Assembly: GCA_023634235.1 (NCBI GenBank)
Contig: JAMKCF010000001.1
Location: 15,510,258-15,574,257, forward strand
Length of the DNA stretch: 64,000 nt
Direction: 5' to 3'
Origin: Pisaster brevispinus
Taxonomy: Eukaryota; Echinodermata; Asteroidea; Forcipulatida; Asteriidae
Positions 1-12,400 of the stretch are shown in pieces. The notes under the pieces are model-generated. The model did not search any database. It saw only the letters and a program-made list of their open reading frames with translations, and was not told the origin of the DNA. The first letter of the stretch is position 1. Each line of letters opens with the position of its first letter. A program made the translations under genes and the position numbers.

Positions 1-402
1 TTATCGGAATAGTAACGGCAAGACAAATGTCGCTTTGCTTATTGTTCTGTACGTGTTTTGTTTGTAGATGTACACTACAAAATAAGGCATCCGAAATGGG
101 TGCCCGAAAAGGTCTCGGATTCAAACGTAAATATCTCGACTGCAACAATTCTCTGCATTCTACATTAATTCTTCTATTTTTTTGTTTTGTTCTTCAAAAA
201 ATGTAGTGGCATGCTGTGAATGAATTCATCACACACGCAGGTTGCTGGCACAGCGCAAATCAGTTGCATAGCCAGAACTTTTTCGATGTGCGTGTGGGTG
301 GGTGTGGGTGGGGGTGGATTCTTTTTGGAAATGTTGTTAAGTGGGGAGAATGTATAGATAGGCTACATCCATACATTAACAAAATACGTGAAAACAAATT
401 AC
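1..402. other. 3' continuation of the MULE gene, no exon placed
   Basis: The exon ending at 403 closes in phase 0 with a GT donor, so the minus-strand gene must continue to the left. Possible AG acceptors lie on the minus strand near 150-165 and near 50, and one frame stays open to the window edge. The expected MULE C-terminal signature (a TNNG-type motif) is not visible, so I place no exon here. A GT-rich simple stretch at about 290-320 is the only other structure. Confidence 0.4.
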
Positions 403-3400
403 CTTAGATTGGGTGAGCCATGTGCCTTCGATGTATTGTCTTAGCTTTACGCTTTTCTGCCAAACCAGACTCGATTTCAACTCATCAACTCTCGTTTGAA
501 GATCACCTGAGGACTCGGCATGTGCAATATTTCTCAGCCTAACAACACCGATTGAAAAAAAACCTTACAAAATATTCAAACATAGTACAGTATATGAATA
601 ATTAGCCTATAAGAAAATGCTGAGTAGCACGGTATTGATTTAACGGCATCTGTTAATCAAGGATCACTTCCATCATGGACGTGATACTATAATGTATTTC
701 TTTTGAAAATTTAAAAGCATCAAAAAGTATGTTACTCAGTACTCACATGTCTAATATGTCATCCTTAACTTCCACAACACCATGTTGTTTCGCAGACAAC
801 CACCTCCCCCAGGCTTCTTCACGGTGAAAGGCACATAGTAGCACAGCACATCCTATAGGGTTAATAAACAGTAAACGACTTTTACTTTATGTGTCATGGT
901 TATTTTTCATACGATCCCGTCCAGTCTGTTAAATTTTCCTGAAACACCTAATGACCAATCATTTCTGAAAAAAGAAGAGCAGTCTACTTAATTTACATAA
1001 TTTTTTTAATTCAAGATGTGCTTATTGACATGGTTCAAATATCGAAATTGATTATTATATTATATTATAGCCTTAGCTTTTGATCCAAACTGGACCTTCG
1101 TCAGAGGCGTAAATATATATATATATATACATATGTATATCTGTAATAAATTCAGAATATCAGTTAAACAAACTCTGGCATATCTCTCTTCTGGACAGAC
1201 TGTTTCGTACCATAAGGCACTCATCAGAGGAGAGAGATATGCCAGAGTTTGTTTAACTCATATTCTGAATTTATTACATGTTATAGCTCTACAGAGATGT
1301 ATCGACCACTGTGAATTGTGATAGAAGACGATTTCATTGGATACATATATATATATATAAATGGATATGTTTGTGTTTGTTCTTGTTTATGCCTCTGACG
1401 AAGGTCCGGATTGGATCGAAAGCTAAGGCCATCTCCCCTACTAATTATATATATATATATAAAAAACCCTTGTGGTTCATGACTAGATATATATAAAATT
1501 AGTAGGGGAGATGGCCTTAGCTTTCGATCCAATCCGGACCTTCGTCAGAGGCACTATATATATATATATATAGTTTACGATGCAACAACGAGAAATGGTG
1601 GAATTAAGACTTACCTTCGAAAACTTCCTCAATTGCACAAATTTGAGACTCATTGAAATCCGACATGAAATATGCAGGTTTCCACCCTGGGTTCCATTTC
1701 TGAAGGATCCGAAGAGCTTCGGTGATGCTGTGTCGTCGTTCGTCCTCGATAACAAACGAAGCTACGATGACATAACCGAAATTGGTGGCAACGCAAACAA
1801 AAAATAGAGGCACAGCATGTTTGGAAGTGTTATACGTTGCATCCAGCAAACACAATTCCTGGCCGTACCTTGTCAGCATCTCCCGTTGCCACTCGCTTTG
1901 GTGGACAAACAGAAAGGTATCAAGAGTTGGAACTTCTTCGAAACTTACGCTTGCCTGATTAGTTTCTCCACCAGATCTGTACAGCAAGAAATAAGAATTA
2001 CCTAAAAGGTGCAATGTATGTCGTGCTTGTTTTGTTGGTGGCTGACATAATTAAAATTGACAGTAATCAATACTACTAAGAAATTACGAATGACGCAACC
2101 TCAATAAAAGAAGAAGTAAGATCAGGGTAATCGGTTTTTTTTTAATTGATGAATGATGCTATTGAGGAAAAAATGTCCGAGATGCACAGAGCTTTACAAA
2201 GTTTTAAATGCTCCAGGGTAGATGCTCGACTAAATACTGTCTCATAACACTAATATTGTAGATAAAAGTCCCCTAGGCTTACCCGTGCTGTCGCAGAAAC
2301 AACGAATCGTTCAACCCATCGCCTTTCCACTCATTCAAAGTCATCTGTAGATTTTCTTGATCATTATCTGAATATCTGTACGAAAAAAATGTAAGTTGTT
2401 ATTGTAACATTGAGAAGGCAAGATTAAATTTTGCGATAGATTGGAAGATAATTGAAAATGGCAGGGATGTGATCAATTCTCACAAAACATAGTGCAGCTA
2501 TTTTTATTTAGAGAGGGCTGCCGTCGATTTCACCAAACTCTTCCTATTAATCTTAGGACTAAGGACGAGTCCCAGCGTTGCACTGTAACATGTAAACCTT
2601 AAGATTAATCCTAGTTACTAGTTACTCGTCCTAACTCGTGAAATCGGCTGCTGAACTGGTTAATTTGTAAAAATTGGGAAATACCTTGATGATCTGATTG
2701 CACGATACATAAAATTGTACACATCCTTATCGGTTGGGCATAGGTCTCTGCTGTGTAGAACCTGCTCGCCAAAGGCCTCTTTTACGTGGACTTTGATAAG
2801 TGTTGTCATGTCATACACCTTAGTGATGCCATCCTTCACGCCATCTCTAATCAATTTTCTTACAAATGGATGTACCGGCATTATGGCACCAGCGTCCTTA
2901 AGGTGTAAACAAAAATAAGGTTGAAGTGTTAGTGGTCTCATAATAAAAAAAACTTTGCGCAAAATGAGAGCCAAAATTATGAATGCTAAAATGAGAAAGA
3001 TTGCTGAAGTGACTACTGAATGATTGTGCTTTTCCCTAGCCCAAGGGCCTTGCACAGTATGTAGCTTTACCTTGCCTTTGAAGTGGAAGTCATGATCGCC
3101 AGGTTCCGGCAACCACATGTAAATTCGTCTTTGAACCTCCAGTTGTTTAACGGGAGTTTCTTTTATCTCTGTTGTTGCAGTCTTTCTCCGATACCTGTTG
3201 TCAACCGTTAACTGTCGATAGAGAATTTTTTTTTAAAACTTTGAACAAAAACGTTACGACCTTTGATTCGGGTGTATAGGCATATTATTATGATTTTGTG
3301 TACCATGAATGCCTGTATAACAAAAAATAATCAAACCTCTGGTCGCATCAAAAGATATTCGAATGTTTTTTGTTAGTTACTTAATTATGTGCACTTTAAA

Positions 3401-6400
3401 CACACCACCCATCCACCGTATCCAAAATGTCATTAAGGTTTTCCTTCCAGATGCAATATATCCAACATAGGGCCTATCGGGTGGAGGTCGGCAATTGAAA
3501 CAAGATTTGCTGATATACAGCTTAACAGCCGAGATGAGAGATGATCAAGTACTCATTCAAGAAACATTATATTTCAAAACTTGTTTTAGACTGGTATACA
3601 TCTCTGCGTGACACCATCAAACAAAATTGACTTTCGGACACCATTGCTGTTTTGTAGAATGTCAGTTTGATTTTAGCTTGAAACACCTTTTTGTGGATAA
3701 CATTTAAATCGCCAAAAGCATTAGATATAGTAGATCCTTTTGGCTAAATAAAATCAATTCAAGCAAAATTTAATTTGAGATGAGCCCACATAAAAAAAAA
3801 AAGAGGCACCATCTCACTAATACAGCCTTGCCATGCAACCAATCAATCAGCCAGTTATTGGATTAACACCCTTTGTTTACACAACTCAGCAAGAACATCA
3901 CAATCTCTCACATTTTCCCAAAGGGTCTAACGTATAGCTAATCCTTGCAACATACTCCTTCTCAAGTATCCAAATAAACAACCAAGGCAAAGCCAAGTAC
4001 AAGCCTAGAGAAAAAGCAATCTGAAAACCATATGGTTCGTTTCACCCGGTAGTGGTTATATTAGTACCATGTCTGAGTAATTGCTGAACAATTCTGGCGA
4101 TTTTTTTTTTTTTTTTTTGGTGGAAAAAGCACTAAACCCAAGGGTAATAAGACAATTGACATGCTTTTTGGGCAGGTATAGTTGTGAAACTTGAAATTTG
4201 TTAGACTAATAATACAAGAATTGGCGGAGTACTGACTTTTTAATTGAAACTGACAATCAATAAGTGAGCGATGGCATCACGCAGGAAAACCGGCGTGACA
4301 CGACCACAAAAGAAATGGCACTCGTCAGACACCATCGCTCACATGTTGAGTGTCAGTTTGATTTTAACGTGTAATACATGTTTGTGGAGAACCAAGTCGC
4401 TTTTAAATCGCCCAAATCATTAGATATAGACCCTCTTGACTAAATGAATAAATTCAAGCAAAAAGATATTGAGATAAGCCCACATGTGTCTCTTTGTAAA
4501 GTTTATCCTGCCTGATGAAGCCATATGTGAACGAATGAACTAAAACAGTATATTGAAGAGTGGTTGTGGGATTGATCACACCACGCCAAGAAAATATTTC
4601 TTCCACTGCCTCTGAAGCTCATGTAATTACCCCCCCCCCCCTTATATATACCGTAGCTCTATGTAAATACACTCCCAGACAGCAAAGGAGGCACAAACTA
4701 TCTGGTCAATCAACCAATTATTGAAATAACACCCTTTGTTCACACAACTCAGCAAGAACATCACAATCTCTACATCTTCCCATAGAGTCTAACGTCTAGC
4801 TAATCCTTGCAACAACATCCTATTCAATTAATCAAATAAACAACCAGGGCAAAGCCAAGTACAGGTCTAGAGAAGAACACTGAAAACCATATGGTTCGTT
4901 TCACCTAGTTGTGGTTATGTTAGGGTGATCCTATGTTAGTACCATGGAGGCTGATTCGACCTCCATGTTAGTACCAAGGCTGAGTAATTGCTGTATAGTG
5001 TATACTCTTGCGAGCTTGTCATTGGTGGATCTTTTTTAGAGAACAAAAAAACTCGATGATAGTAAGACAAGAGGCATGGTTGGGTATGAGTAGTTGTGGA
5101 AGTATAATGAAATTGGCATCGTACTGACTTTTAAAATAAAAACACACTTTAAATAAGTGAGCGATGACGTGACGCATAGGACCACAGGGACAAGGCAAGA
5201 CAGGAATCTGTAATGGTTTTGAAACTATGAATACTATAATCTATCCAAATTTGCGTTTACATCAAATACATAAGTCTCTTTTCCTGACTTATGTTGATGG
5301 TGGGGTATAGCAATTCAAGTGCAATTGGTTATGACCATAATATTTATTTTGCCAGACTTACCTGTGGATATAAAATCCTTGCAACCTCTTTCAGTTTAAT
5401 TGCTGCTGCACAATTCATTTTTTTGGTAGTTTGAATCATTCGTTTTGTCTTCACGTGGTAATCATGATCCATATTCTGAAAAGGTAAATTAATAAGTGTA
5501 TAATTTTTCTTTTAAAAGATGATATTTGTATTGTAACCATTAAACAGCATGTCCTTTTTTTAAATGTTAGTAAACCATAATCATAACGTTGTCTTTTCAG
5601 TTTGTTTTAGTAGTCCGTAACTTTCTGTTCTTGAGTGATACAAATAACTTCATTTAAAATGACACTGACCTTGACAGGCTTCTTCCTATCACCGCAATTG
5701 TGGTAATCCTTGCCTTGGTGACAGTACATATATTTTCTGGCAAGTACGACGAACGGAGCCCCATCGCTCGAACTTCTCGACAATTGTTCCTCCGGCTCCC
5801 TCAGTTTAATTGTCCACAGAAGCTTTGATTTAGCAATATCCAAAGTTGTCAAATCTTTGAAAAAAAAATTAAATGCGTGAATGAATTTATAAAAAGTCTA
5901 ACGCAAATATTAAGAATGAAAAGGTTATTCTAAAATGCGATCATTATTGTACTTTGCATCCTCACCGCATCCCTGTAGTCGCGACGGTTTCAATTTGCAT
6001 TTTGTATTTTGCATTTATTATTGAGTCATGTAGTTTTTAGGTTTTAATTCTTTGCCGTTTTCGATTAAAAAAAGAGGTGTTTGTGTTTTTAAAGACCCCT
6101 CTGGTTAGCCCAGTATGGTAATTTGTACACCTTGGTCCGATCCTTTTTTTCTTCGACTTCTAGTTTTGGAACTTCTTCTTTACATCAACCCAGGAGTACT
6201 TAATAACATTCGTGTATAGCCCAATATAAAAGATGTGTATATCTTCTGTGTCTTTTCTATCGGCCAGCTCCAGTAGCACAACATGTTGCGAGTTGCAAAA
6301 TAAATAGGCCCCTAGCCGAAGGGTCATTAAATAATAAGACGTAATAACTAATTAAGTCATTTCTCCAAAGTGTCATGACTGGGGGGGGGGGGGGGTCGAA

Positions 6401-7092
6401 GTAAGAGCTTTATGGCTCTAGTAGGGAAATAAATACATTACTTCGTAGCTAAAGGACTGAAAAAGGCTGGTGACTTTACGGGTACAAGAATATGAATGAT
6501 CGCTAATCCTAATCCCACTGACATACCTACATCGTCAGCATTCAAGTTATTAGTATGGCACCTACATGAATTAAGTTTTTTTTCGCGAATGAAAAAAGGT
6601 AAGGTATATTACATCTGGCTGAAATCGCACAACGCACAACATTAATTTAGAATATCGATGTGAAAAGTAACGGTTCGGGGTGTTTGGACCATAAACAAAC
6701 GCGTTAGAATTCCAGCAGCCTTTTATTCATTAGAGCAATCCCTAGACACAAAACGGCGAATAGACTAGAACAATTAAGTTAAGTACAGGGGAGCCAGACT
6801 ACCGAAGGAGCTGCCAACCAATACAGTACCTTATATGATGCTTACATACATGCTTATATGTTTATTTTGTGTACATACCCGACTCGCCGAAGTTTGAAAC
6901 ACTGCTAGCATGGCTAACAAAATGTGTTTTGGTGTCCAGCTGGTACGCCGATATTAGTTTAGTGGCGGACGAAATGTTTTCTACCCACCCAAAATATGGG
7001 GTGAAACATTCAGAAAAATGATGTATCCAATGGCAATCCTTCGCCGCTTCCATGGCTGTGTTCAAACAACATCCATCCTGGAAGTCTGCCAC
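403..7092 (-). CDS. CARF/FLYWCH-like MULE transposase-domain protein (partial, nine exons)
   Basis: Exons, reading leftward: 7092-6879, 5854-5670, 5475-5362, 3211-3071, 2896-2685, 2375-2283, 1976-1615, 852-747, 538-403. Every junction has GT-AG and the phases agree all along the chain. The first exons encode a CARF-like N-terminal region (PFVVLARKYMYC, then TKKMNCAAAIKL, then RRIYMWLPEPGDHDFH). The 1976-1615 exon carries the MULE fold with LLDATYNTSK (first Asp) and FMSDFNESQICAIEEVF (second acidic cluster). The 852-747 exon carries CAFHREEAWGRW, the C-x2-H motif of this family. Such proteins are domesticated or active Mutator-like transposases; in CARF relatives the N-terminal region binds DNA. 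The start is uncertain: the frame opens at 7092 with GTG, the first ATG is at 7053, and an AG acceptor just upstream could join a further 5' exon. The 3' end lies outside the window. Whether this is a host gene or an intron-bearing transposon cannot be told from here. Confidence 0.82.
1069..1108. repeat. Diverged copy of the 1391-1446 repeat arm
   Basis: This stretch reads in the same orientation as the arm at 1497-1552, with a few substitutions (CCTTAGCTTTTGATCC against CCTTAGCTTTCGATCC). It is followed by a TA-rich microsatellite, as are the other arms. It lies in the intron between the exons ending at 1615 and starting at 852. Confidence 0.7.
1142..1278. repeat. Inverted repeat (48-bp arms) in an intron
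   Basis: Arms 1142-1189 and 1231-1278 are reverse complements with one mismatch in 48, separated by a 41-bp loop. The loop contains GACAGACTGTTTCGTACC and GGCACTCATCAGAGG. The intronic RNA could form a very stable hairpin. It looks like a foldback element or part of one. Confidence 0.85.
1391..1552. repeat. Perfect inverted repeat (56-bp arms) with TA microsatellites
   Basis: Arms 1391-1446 and 1497-1552 are exact reverse complements over 56 bases. The 50-bp spacer is TA-rich, and TA runs also flank both sides (about 1345-1360 and 1555-1572). It sits in the same intron as the 1142-1278 hairpin. Confidence 0.9.
3630..5170. repeat. Tandem duplication inside an intron (two diverged copies)
   Basis: A block at about 3630-4317 is repeated at about 4318-5170, both copies within the intron between the exons 5475-5362 and 3211-3071. 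Shared landmarks include GTCAGTTTGATTTTA (near 3662 and 4352), CACAACTCAGCAAGAACATC (near 3879 and 4742) and ACCATATGGTTCGTTTCACC (near 4027 and 4888). Copy 2 carries roughly 190 extra bases at about 4490-4690, including a 12-C run at 4630-4641. Confidence 0.75.
6381..6395 (+). repeat. Homopolymer of 15 G
   Basis: An uninterrupted run of 15 G in the intron between the exons 7092-6879 and 5854-5670. Such runs are common assembly trouble spots. Confidence 0.95.
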
Positions 7093-7689
7093 TAATTGTT
7101 TGCACTATACAGTACCAACAACACTTAATTAAGGGATTACAAGTTGGTGCGCGATACCATATAAAACTAGTGGTGACGCGTTCTCTGGGTTCACCACCGA
7201 ATGGCCCAAAATCAATGCGCCAAACATATTATCACGATTTTGTGAAAAATAAGAATTTTGGGGTCATGTAATTAATTGATTGTATAATAATGACAAGTTA
7301 AAAGAACCTTGGGGTTCTGTGCTTCAACTTTGAGGAATTAAATGGATTTGGAATAAAGTTGGTCCTATTTTACTCAGCATGTGGAGGAATGCGTCATTAA
7401 ATTTGAAACGGTCTGCAAGTGGCCCTCAGCAAGTCGGTTTGGGAAAAAGTACAGTTTCGGGGCTTTTTTCTAGTGCCATTAGAAAAACTACCAAACGGAT
7501 GACCTGTCAAAAATGTTAAGCGTGTGTATAGTTGCACGTAAAAAAATCAGAATAATATGGAAGTTTATTAAGTGTGGCACACCGCAGCGCCCTCTTTTGA
7601 CTCAAATTCCTCATTAAGACGTGATCATGTCACAAAAGTTAATAATGGCCGCATGAAACCAATGAGCCCCAAACGTTTGAGGTTTAACT
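7093..7689. other. Intergenic spacer between the MULE gene and the satellite
   Basis: No reading frame with recognisable content. The last 70 bases (ATGAGCCCCAAACGTTTGAGG near 7661) already resemble the conserved core of the satellite to the right and look like a decayed edge monomer. Confidence 0.5.
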
Positions 7690-10600
7690 TTGGACAAGTC
7701 GGTAATTAAGCCTGCTACTGCAGTCAACGTGCTTGTTGGCTATACGCTGTTGTGTGTACACGGAAACCGATAAGCCCCTAACGTTTGAGATGAGTTTAAC
7801 TTTAAATAAGTCAATAAATAAAAGTGGTAAAAATCTGAAAAAATATGTTTTGTTAAGCTACAGCCTTCATTAATAGATTCTGAAAGTTTGAAGAAGTTCC
7901 GTTAATGTTTAAAAATTACGAGGACGGGTTCTGTGAGGGGTGTCATAGTGGAGCCTGTTACTGCATACAGCGTACATGTTAACTATGTACACGCTGTACT
8001 GAGTACACGGAAACCAATGAGCCCCTAACGTTTGACATGAGTTTCACTTTAAATAAGTCGATAATTATAAGCGGTAAAAATCTGAAAAAATATGTTTTGT
8101 TAAGCTACAGCCTTCATTAATAGATTCTGAAAGTTTGAAGAAGTTCCGTTAATGTTTAAATATTACGAGGACGGGTTCTGTGAGGGGTGTCATAGTGGAG
8201 CCTGCTACTGCAGTCAACGTGCTTGTTGGCTATACGATGTCTGTGTACACGGAAACCGATGAGCCCCTAACGTTTGACATGAGTTTCACTTTAAATAAGT
8301 CGATAAGTATAAGTGGTAAAAATCTGAAAAAATATGTTTTATAAAGCTACAGCCTTCATTAATAGATTCTGAAAGTTTGATAAAGTTCCGTTATTGTTTA
8401 AATATTACAAGGACGGGTTCTGTGAGGGGTGTCATAGTGGAGCCTGTTACTGCATACAGCGTACATGTTAACTATGTACACGCTGTACTGAGTACACGGA
8501 AACCAATGAGCCCCTAACGTTTGACATGAGTTTCACTTTAAATAAGTCGATAATTATAAGCGGTAAAAATTTGAAAAAATATGTTTTGTTAAGCTACAGC
8601 CTTCATTAATAGATTCTGAAAGTTTGAAGAAGTTCCGTTAATGTTTAAATATTACGAGGACGGGTTCTGTGAGGGGTGTCATAGTGGAGCCTGCTACTGC
8701 AGTCAGCGTGCTTGTTGGCTATACGCTGTTGTGTGTACACGGAAACCGATGAGCCCCTAACGTTTGACATGAGTTTCACTTTAGATAAGTCGATAATTAT
8801 AAGCGGTAAAAATTTGAAAAAATATGTTTTGTTAAGCTACAGCCTTCATTAATAGATTCTGAAAGTTTGAAGAAGTTCCGTTAATGTTTAAATATTACGA
8901 GGACGGGTTCTGTGAGGCGTGTCATAGTGGAGCCTGCTACTGCAGTCAACGTGCTTGTTGGCTATACGATGTCTGTGTACACGGAAACCGATGAGCCCCT
9001 AACGTTTGACATGAGTTTCACTTTAAATAAGTCGATAAGTATAAGTGGTAAAAATCTGAAAAAATATGTTTTATAAAGCTACAGCCTTCATTAATAGATT
9101 CTGAAAGTTTGATAAAGTTCCGTTAATGTTTAAATATTACAAGGACGGGTTCTGTGAGGGGTGTCATAGTGGAGCCTGTTACTGCATACAGCGTACATAT
9201 TAACTATGTACACGCTGTACTATGTACACGGAAACCGATGAGCCCCTAACGTTTGACATGAGTTTCACTTTAAATAAGTCGATAATTATAAGCGGTAAAA
9301 AATTGAAAAAATATGTTTTGTTAAGCTACAGCCTTCATTAATAGATTCTGAAAGTTTGAAGAAGTTCCGTTAATGTTTAAATATTACGAGGACGGGTTCT
9401 GTGAGGGGTGTCATAGTGGAGCCTGCTACTGCAGTCAGCGTGCTTGTTGGCTATACGCTGTTGTGTGTACACGGAAACCAATGAGCCCCTAACGTTTGAC
9501 ATGAGTTTCACTTTAAATAAGTCGATAATTATAAGCGGTAAAAAATTGAAAAAATATGTTTTGTTAAGCTACAGCCTTCAATAATAGATTCTGAAAGTTT
9601 GAAGAAGTTCCGTTAATGTTTAAATATTACGAGGACGGGTTCTGTGAGGGGTGTCATAGTGGAGCCTGCTACTGCATACAGCGTACATGTTAACTATGTA
9701 CACGCTGTACTATGTACACGGAAACCAATGAGCCCCTAACGTTTGACATGAGTTTCACTTTAAATAAGTCGATAATTATAAGCGGTAAAAATTTGAAAAA
9801 ATATGTTTTGTTAAGCTACAGCCTTCATTAATAGATTCTGAAAGTTTGAAGAAGTTCCGTTAATGTTTAAATATTACGAGGACGGGTTCTGTGAGGGGTG
9901 TCATAGTGGAGCCTGCTACTGCAGTCAACGTGCTTGTTGGCTATACGATGTCTGTGTACACGGAAACCGATGAGCCCCTAACGTTTGACATGAGTTTCAC
10001 TTTAAATAAGTCGATAAGTATAAGTGGTAAAAATCTGAAAAAATATGTTTTATAAAGCTACAGCCTTCATTAATAGATTCTGAAAGTTTGATAAAGTTCC
10101 GTTAATGTTTAAATATTACAAGGACGGGTTCTGTGAGGTGTGTTATAGTGGAGCCTGTTACTGCATACAGCGTACATGTTAACTATGTACACGCTGTACT
10201 ATGTACTCGGAAACCGATGAGCCCCTAACGTTTGACATGAGTTTCACTTTAAAAAAGTCGATAAGTATAAGCGGTAAAAAATTAAAAAAAATATGTTTTG
10301 TTAAGCTACAGCCTTCATTAATAGATTCTGAAAGTTTGAAGAAGTTTCGTTAATGTTTAAATATTACGAGGACGGGTTCTGTGAGGGGTGTCATAGTGGA
10401 GCCTGCTACTGCAGTCAGCGTGCTTGTTGGCTATACGCTGTTGTGTGTACACGGAAACCGATGAGCCCCTAACGTTTGACATGAGTTTAACTTTAAATAA
10501 GTCGATAATTATAAGCGGTAAAAAATTGAAAAAATATGTTTTGTTAAGCTACAGCCTTCATTAAGAGATTTTGAAAGTTTGAAGAAGTTCCGTTAATGTT

Positions 10601-11720
10601 TAAATATTACGAGGACGGGTTCTGTGAGGGGTGTCATAGTGGAGCCTGTTACTGCATACAGCGTACATGTTAACTATGTACACGCTGTACTTTGTACACG
10701 GAAACCGATGAGCCCCTAACGTTTGACATGAGTTTCACTTTAAATAAGTCGATAATTATAAGCGGTAAAAAATTGAAAAAATATGTTTTGTTAAGCTACA
10801 GCCTTCATTAATAGATTCTGAAAGTTTGAAGAAGTTCCGTTAATGTTTAAATATTACGAGGACGGGTTCTGTGAGGGGTGTCATAGTGGAGCCTGCTAGT
10901 GCAGTCAACGTGCTTGTTGGCTATACGCTGTACTGAGTACACGGAAACCAATGAGCCCCTAACGTTTGACATGAGTTTCACTTTAAATAAGTCGATAATT
11001 ATAAGCGGTAAAAATCTGAAAAAATATGTTTTGTTAAGCTACAGCCTTCATTAATAGATTCTGAAAGTTTGAAGAAGTTCCGTTAATGTTTAAATATTAC
11101 AAGGACGGGTTCTGTGAGGGGTGTCATAGTGGAGCCTGCTACTGCAGTCAGCGTGCTTGTTGGCTATACGCTGTTCTGTGTACACGAAAACCGATGAGCC
11201 CCTAACGTTTGACATGAGTTTAACTTTAAATAAGTCGATAATTATAAGTGGTAAAAATCTGAAAAAATATGTTTTGTTAAGCTACAGCCTTCATAAATAG
11301 ATTCTGAAAGTTTGAAGAAGTTCCGTTAATTTTTAAATATTACAAGGACGGGTTCTGTGAGGGGTGTCATAGTGGAGCCTGCTAGTGCAGTCAGCGTACT
11401 TGTTGGCTATACGCTGTACTGTGTACACGGAAACCGATGAGCCCCTAACGTTTGAGATGAGTTTAACTTTAAATAAGTCGATAATTTTAAGTGGTAAAAA
11501 TCTGAAAAAATATGTTTTGTTAAGCTACAGCATTCATTAATAGATTCTGAAGGTTTGAAGAAATTCGTTGATGTTTAAATATTATGAAGCAGTTTCTGTG
11601 GGGTGTCATACTGGAGCCTGTTACTGCGAACATCATGCCTGTTGACCATAAGCTGTATTTTTTTGTGCATATAGAACCGATGAGCCCCAAACGTTTGCAG
11701 ACTGGTTCACAATCCCTGTG
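7690..11720. repeat. Tandem satellite, about 240-250 bp monomer, about 17 units
   Basis: Units can be phased on GAGCCTG(C/T)TACTGC, found near 7711 (degenerate), 7951, 8198, 8440, 8688, 8931, 9172, 9419, 9662, 9909, 10151, 10399, 10642, 10880, 11132, 11375 and 11613. The shared core includes GAGCCCCTAACGTTTGACAT, AAAAAATATGTTTTGTTAAG and GGACGGGTTCTGTGAGG. Three variant types differ after TACTGC. Type A has CATACAGCGTACATGTTAAC with a self-complementary GTACA/TGTAC block. Type B has CAGTCARCGTGCTTGTTGGC followed by ATACGCTGTTGTGTG. Type B' has ATACGATGTCTGTG and always carries linked changes downstream (TTTTATAAAGC, TTTGATAAAGTTCC, TTACAAGGACG). Edge monomers are the most diverged. No coding capacity. 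Confidence 0.95.
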
Positions 11721-12060
11721 CGTGTAGACTAAAATGTGTTCATTTATTCAGCATTATAACAGAATCGTTAAAGAATATCATATAAAAACCCAGAAGATTA
11801 AAGAAATTAATCAAGAAACGTTTTACACTGAGGGGACTAGGTTAAGTCTAGCAATGACGGTAAACGATGGCATATTTTTCATCGGATACTTCTTCATGTG
11901 TAGCGATGAACCCCTAACGTTTGACAACAAGCATCGATCTAAATAAACACCCCCATACCGCACGCCATTTTGTTTTTTGGGTGTGCAAAGTTCGTTTTTG
12001 AGTAGTGCAAACTACCCTGCACTACCCAAAATTAGGTGTGTGTGACTCCATCTATACTAC
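11721..12060. other. Spacer between satellite and Helentron copy 1
   Basis: One more isolated match to the satellite core (GAACCCCTAACGTTTGACAA near 11908) shows the array once extended further or a fragment moved. Otherwise I see nothing recognisable. Confidence 0.5.
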
Positions 12061-12400
12061 TGTGTAATCACTGCAAAATTTACACACATGTTGACTGCCA
12101 GGCAGGCATCATATGTGTGAAGTTTCAGATCAATGACGTCATCGGGGTTCACGTGACGCGGCATTAAAGGTGCCTTTTTTGAAGTCGTATATCTCCCAAA
12201 GTATTAGTGCGATCATGTTGAAACTTGGTAGGTTGTTGGATATTGGCAAGTTCTTGTAAATTCTGAAATGACGTCATGATGACGTCATCACATGATATTT
12301 TTTTTCTTCATTTTTTGCCCCTTTAAGTCATGAAATGCTAGCGGAACATGCTATAATCAGTATTCGAATTTAAACAGGCTTGATAGGCTGTGCAAGATTC
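12061..12400. repeat. Partial TGACGTCA-family repeat at the Helentron 3' end
   Basis: Matches the right half of the units at 22.9-24.4 and 33.7-36.5 kb. Landmarks are ATCAATGACGTCATCGGGG, AGTATTAGTGCGATCATGTTG and a doublet of two TGACGTCA palindromes (12,269 and 12,279, start to start 10 bp). It passes without a break into the Helentron 3' region. Confidence 0.85.

Noticed and set aside
1281..1755. Frames across the intronic hairpins
   Set aside because: Translated TA microsatellite and inverted-repeat arms.
7690..11720. Possible CRISPR-like array
   Set aside because: Contiguous monomers of about 245 bp without unique spacers, in a eukaryotic context.
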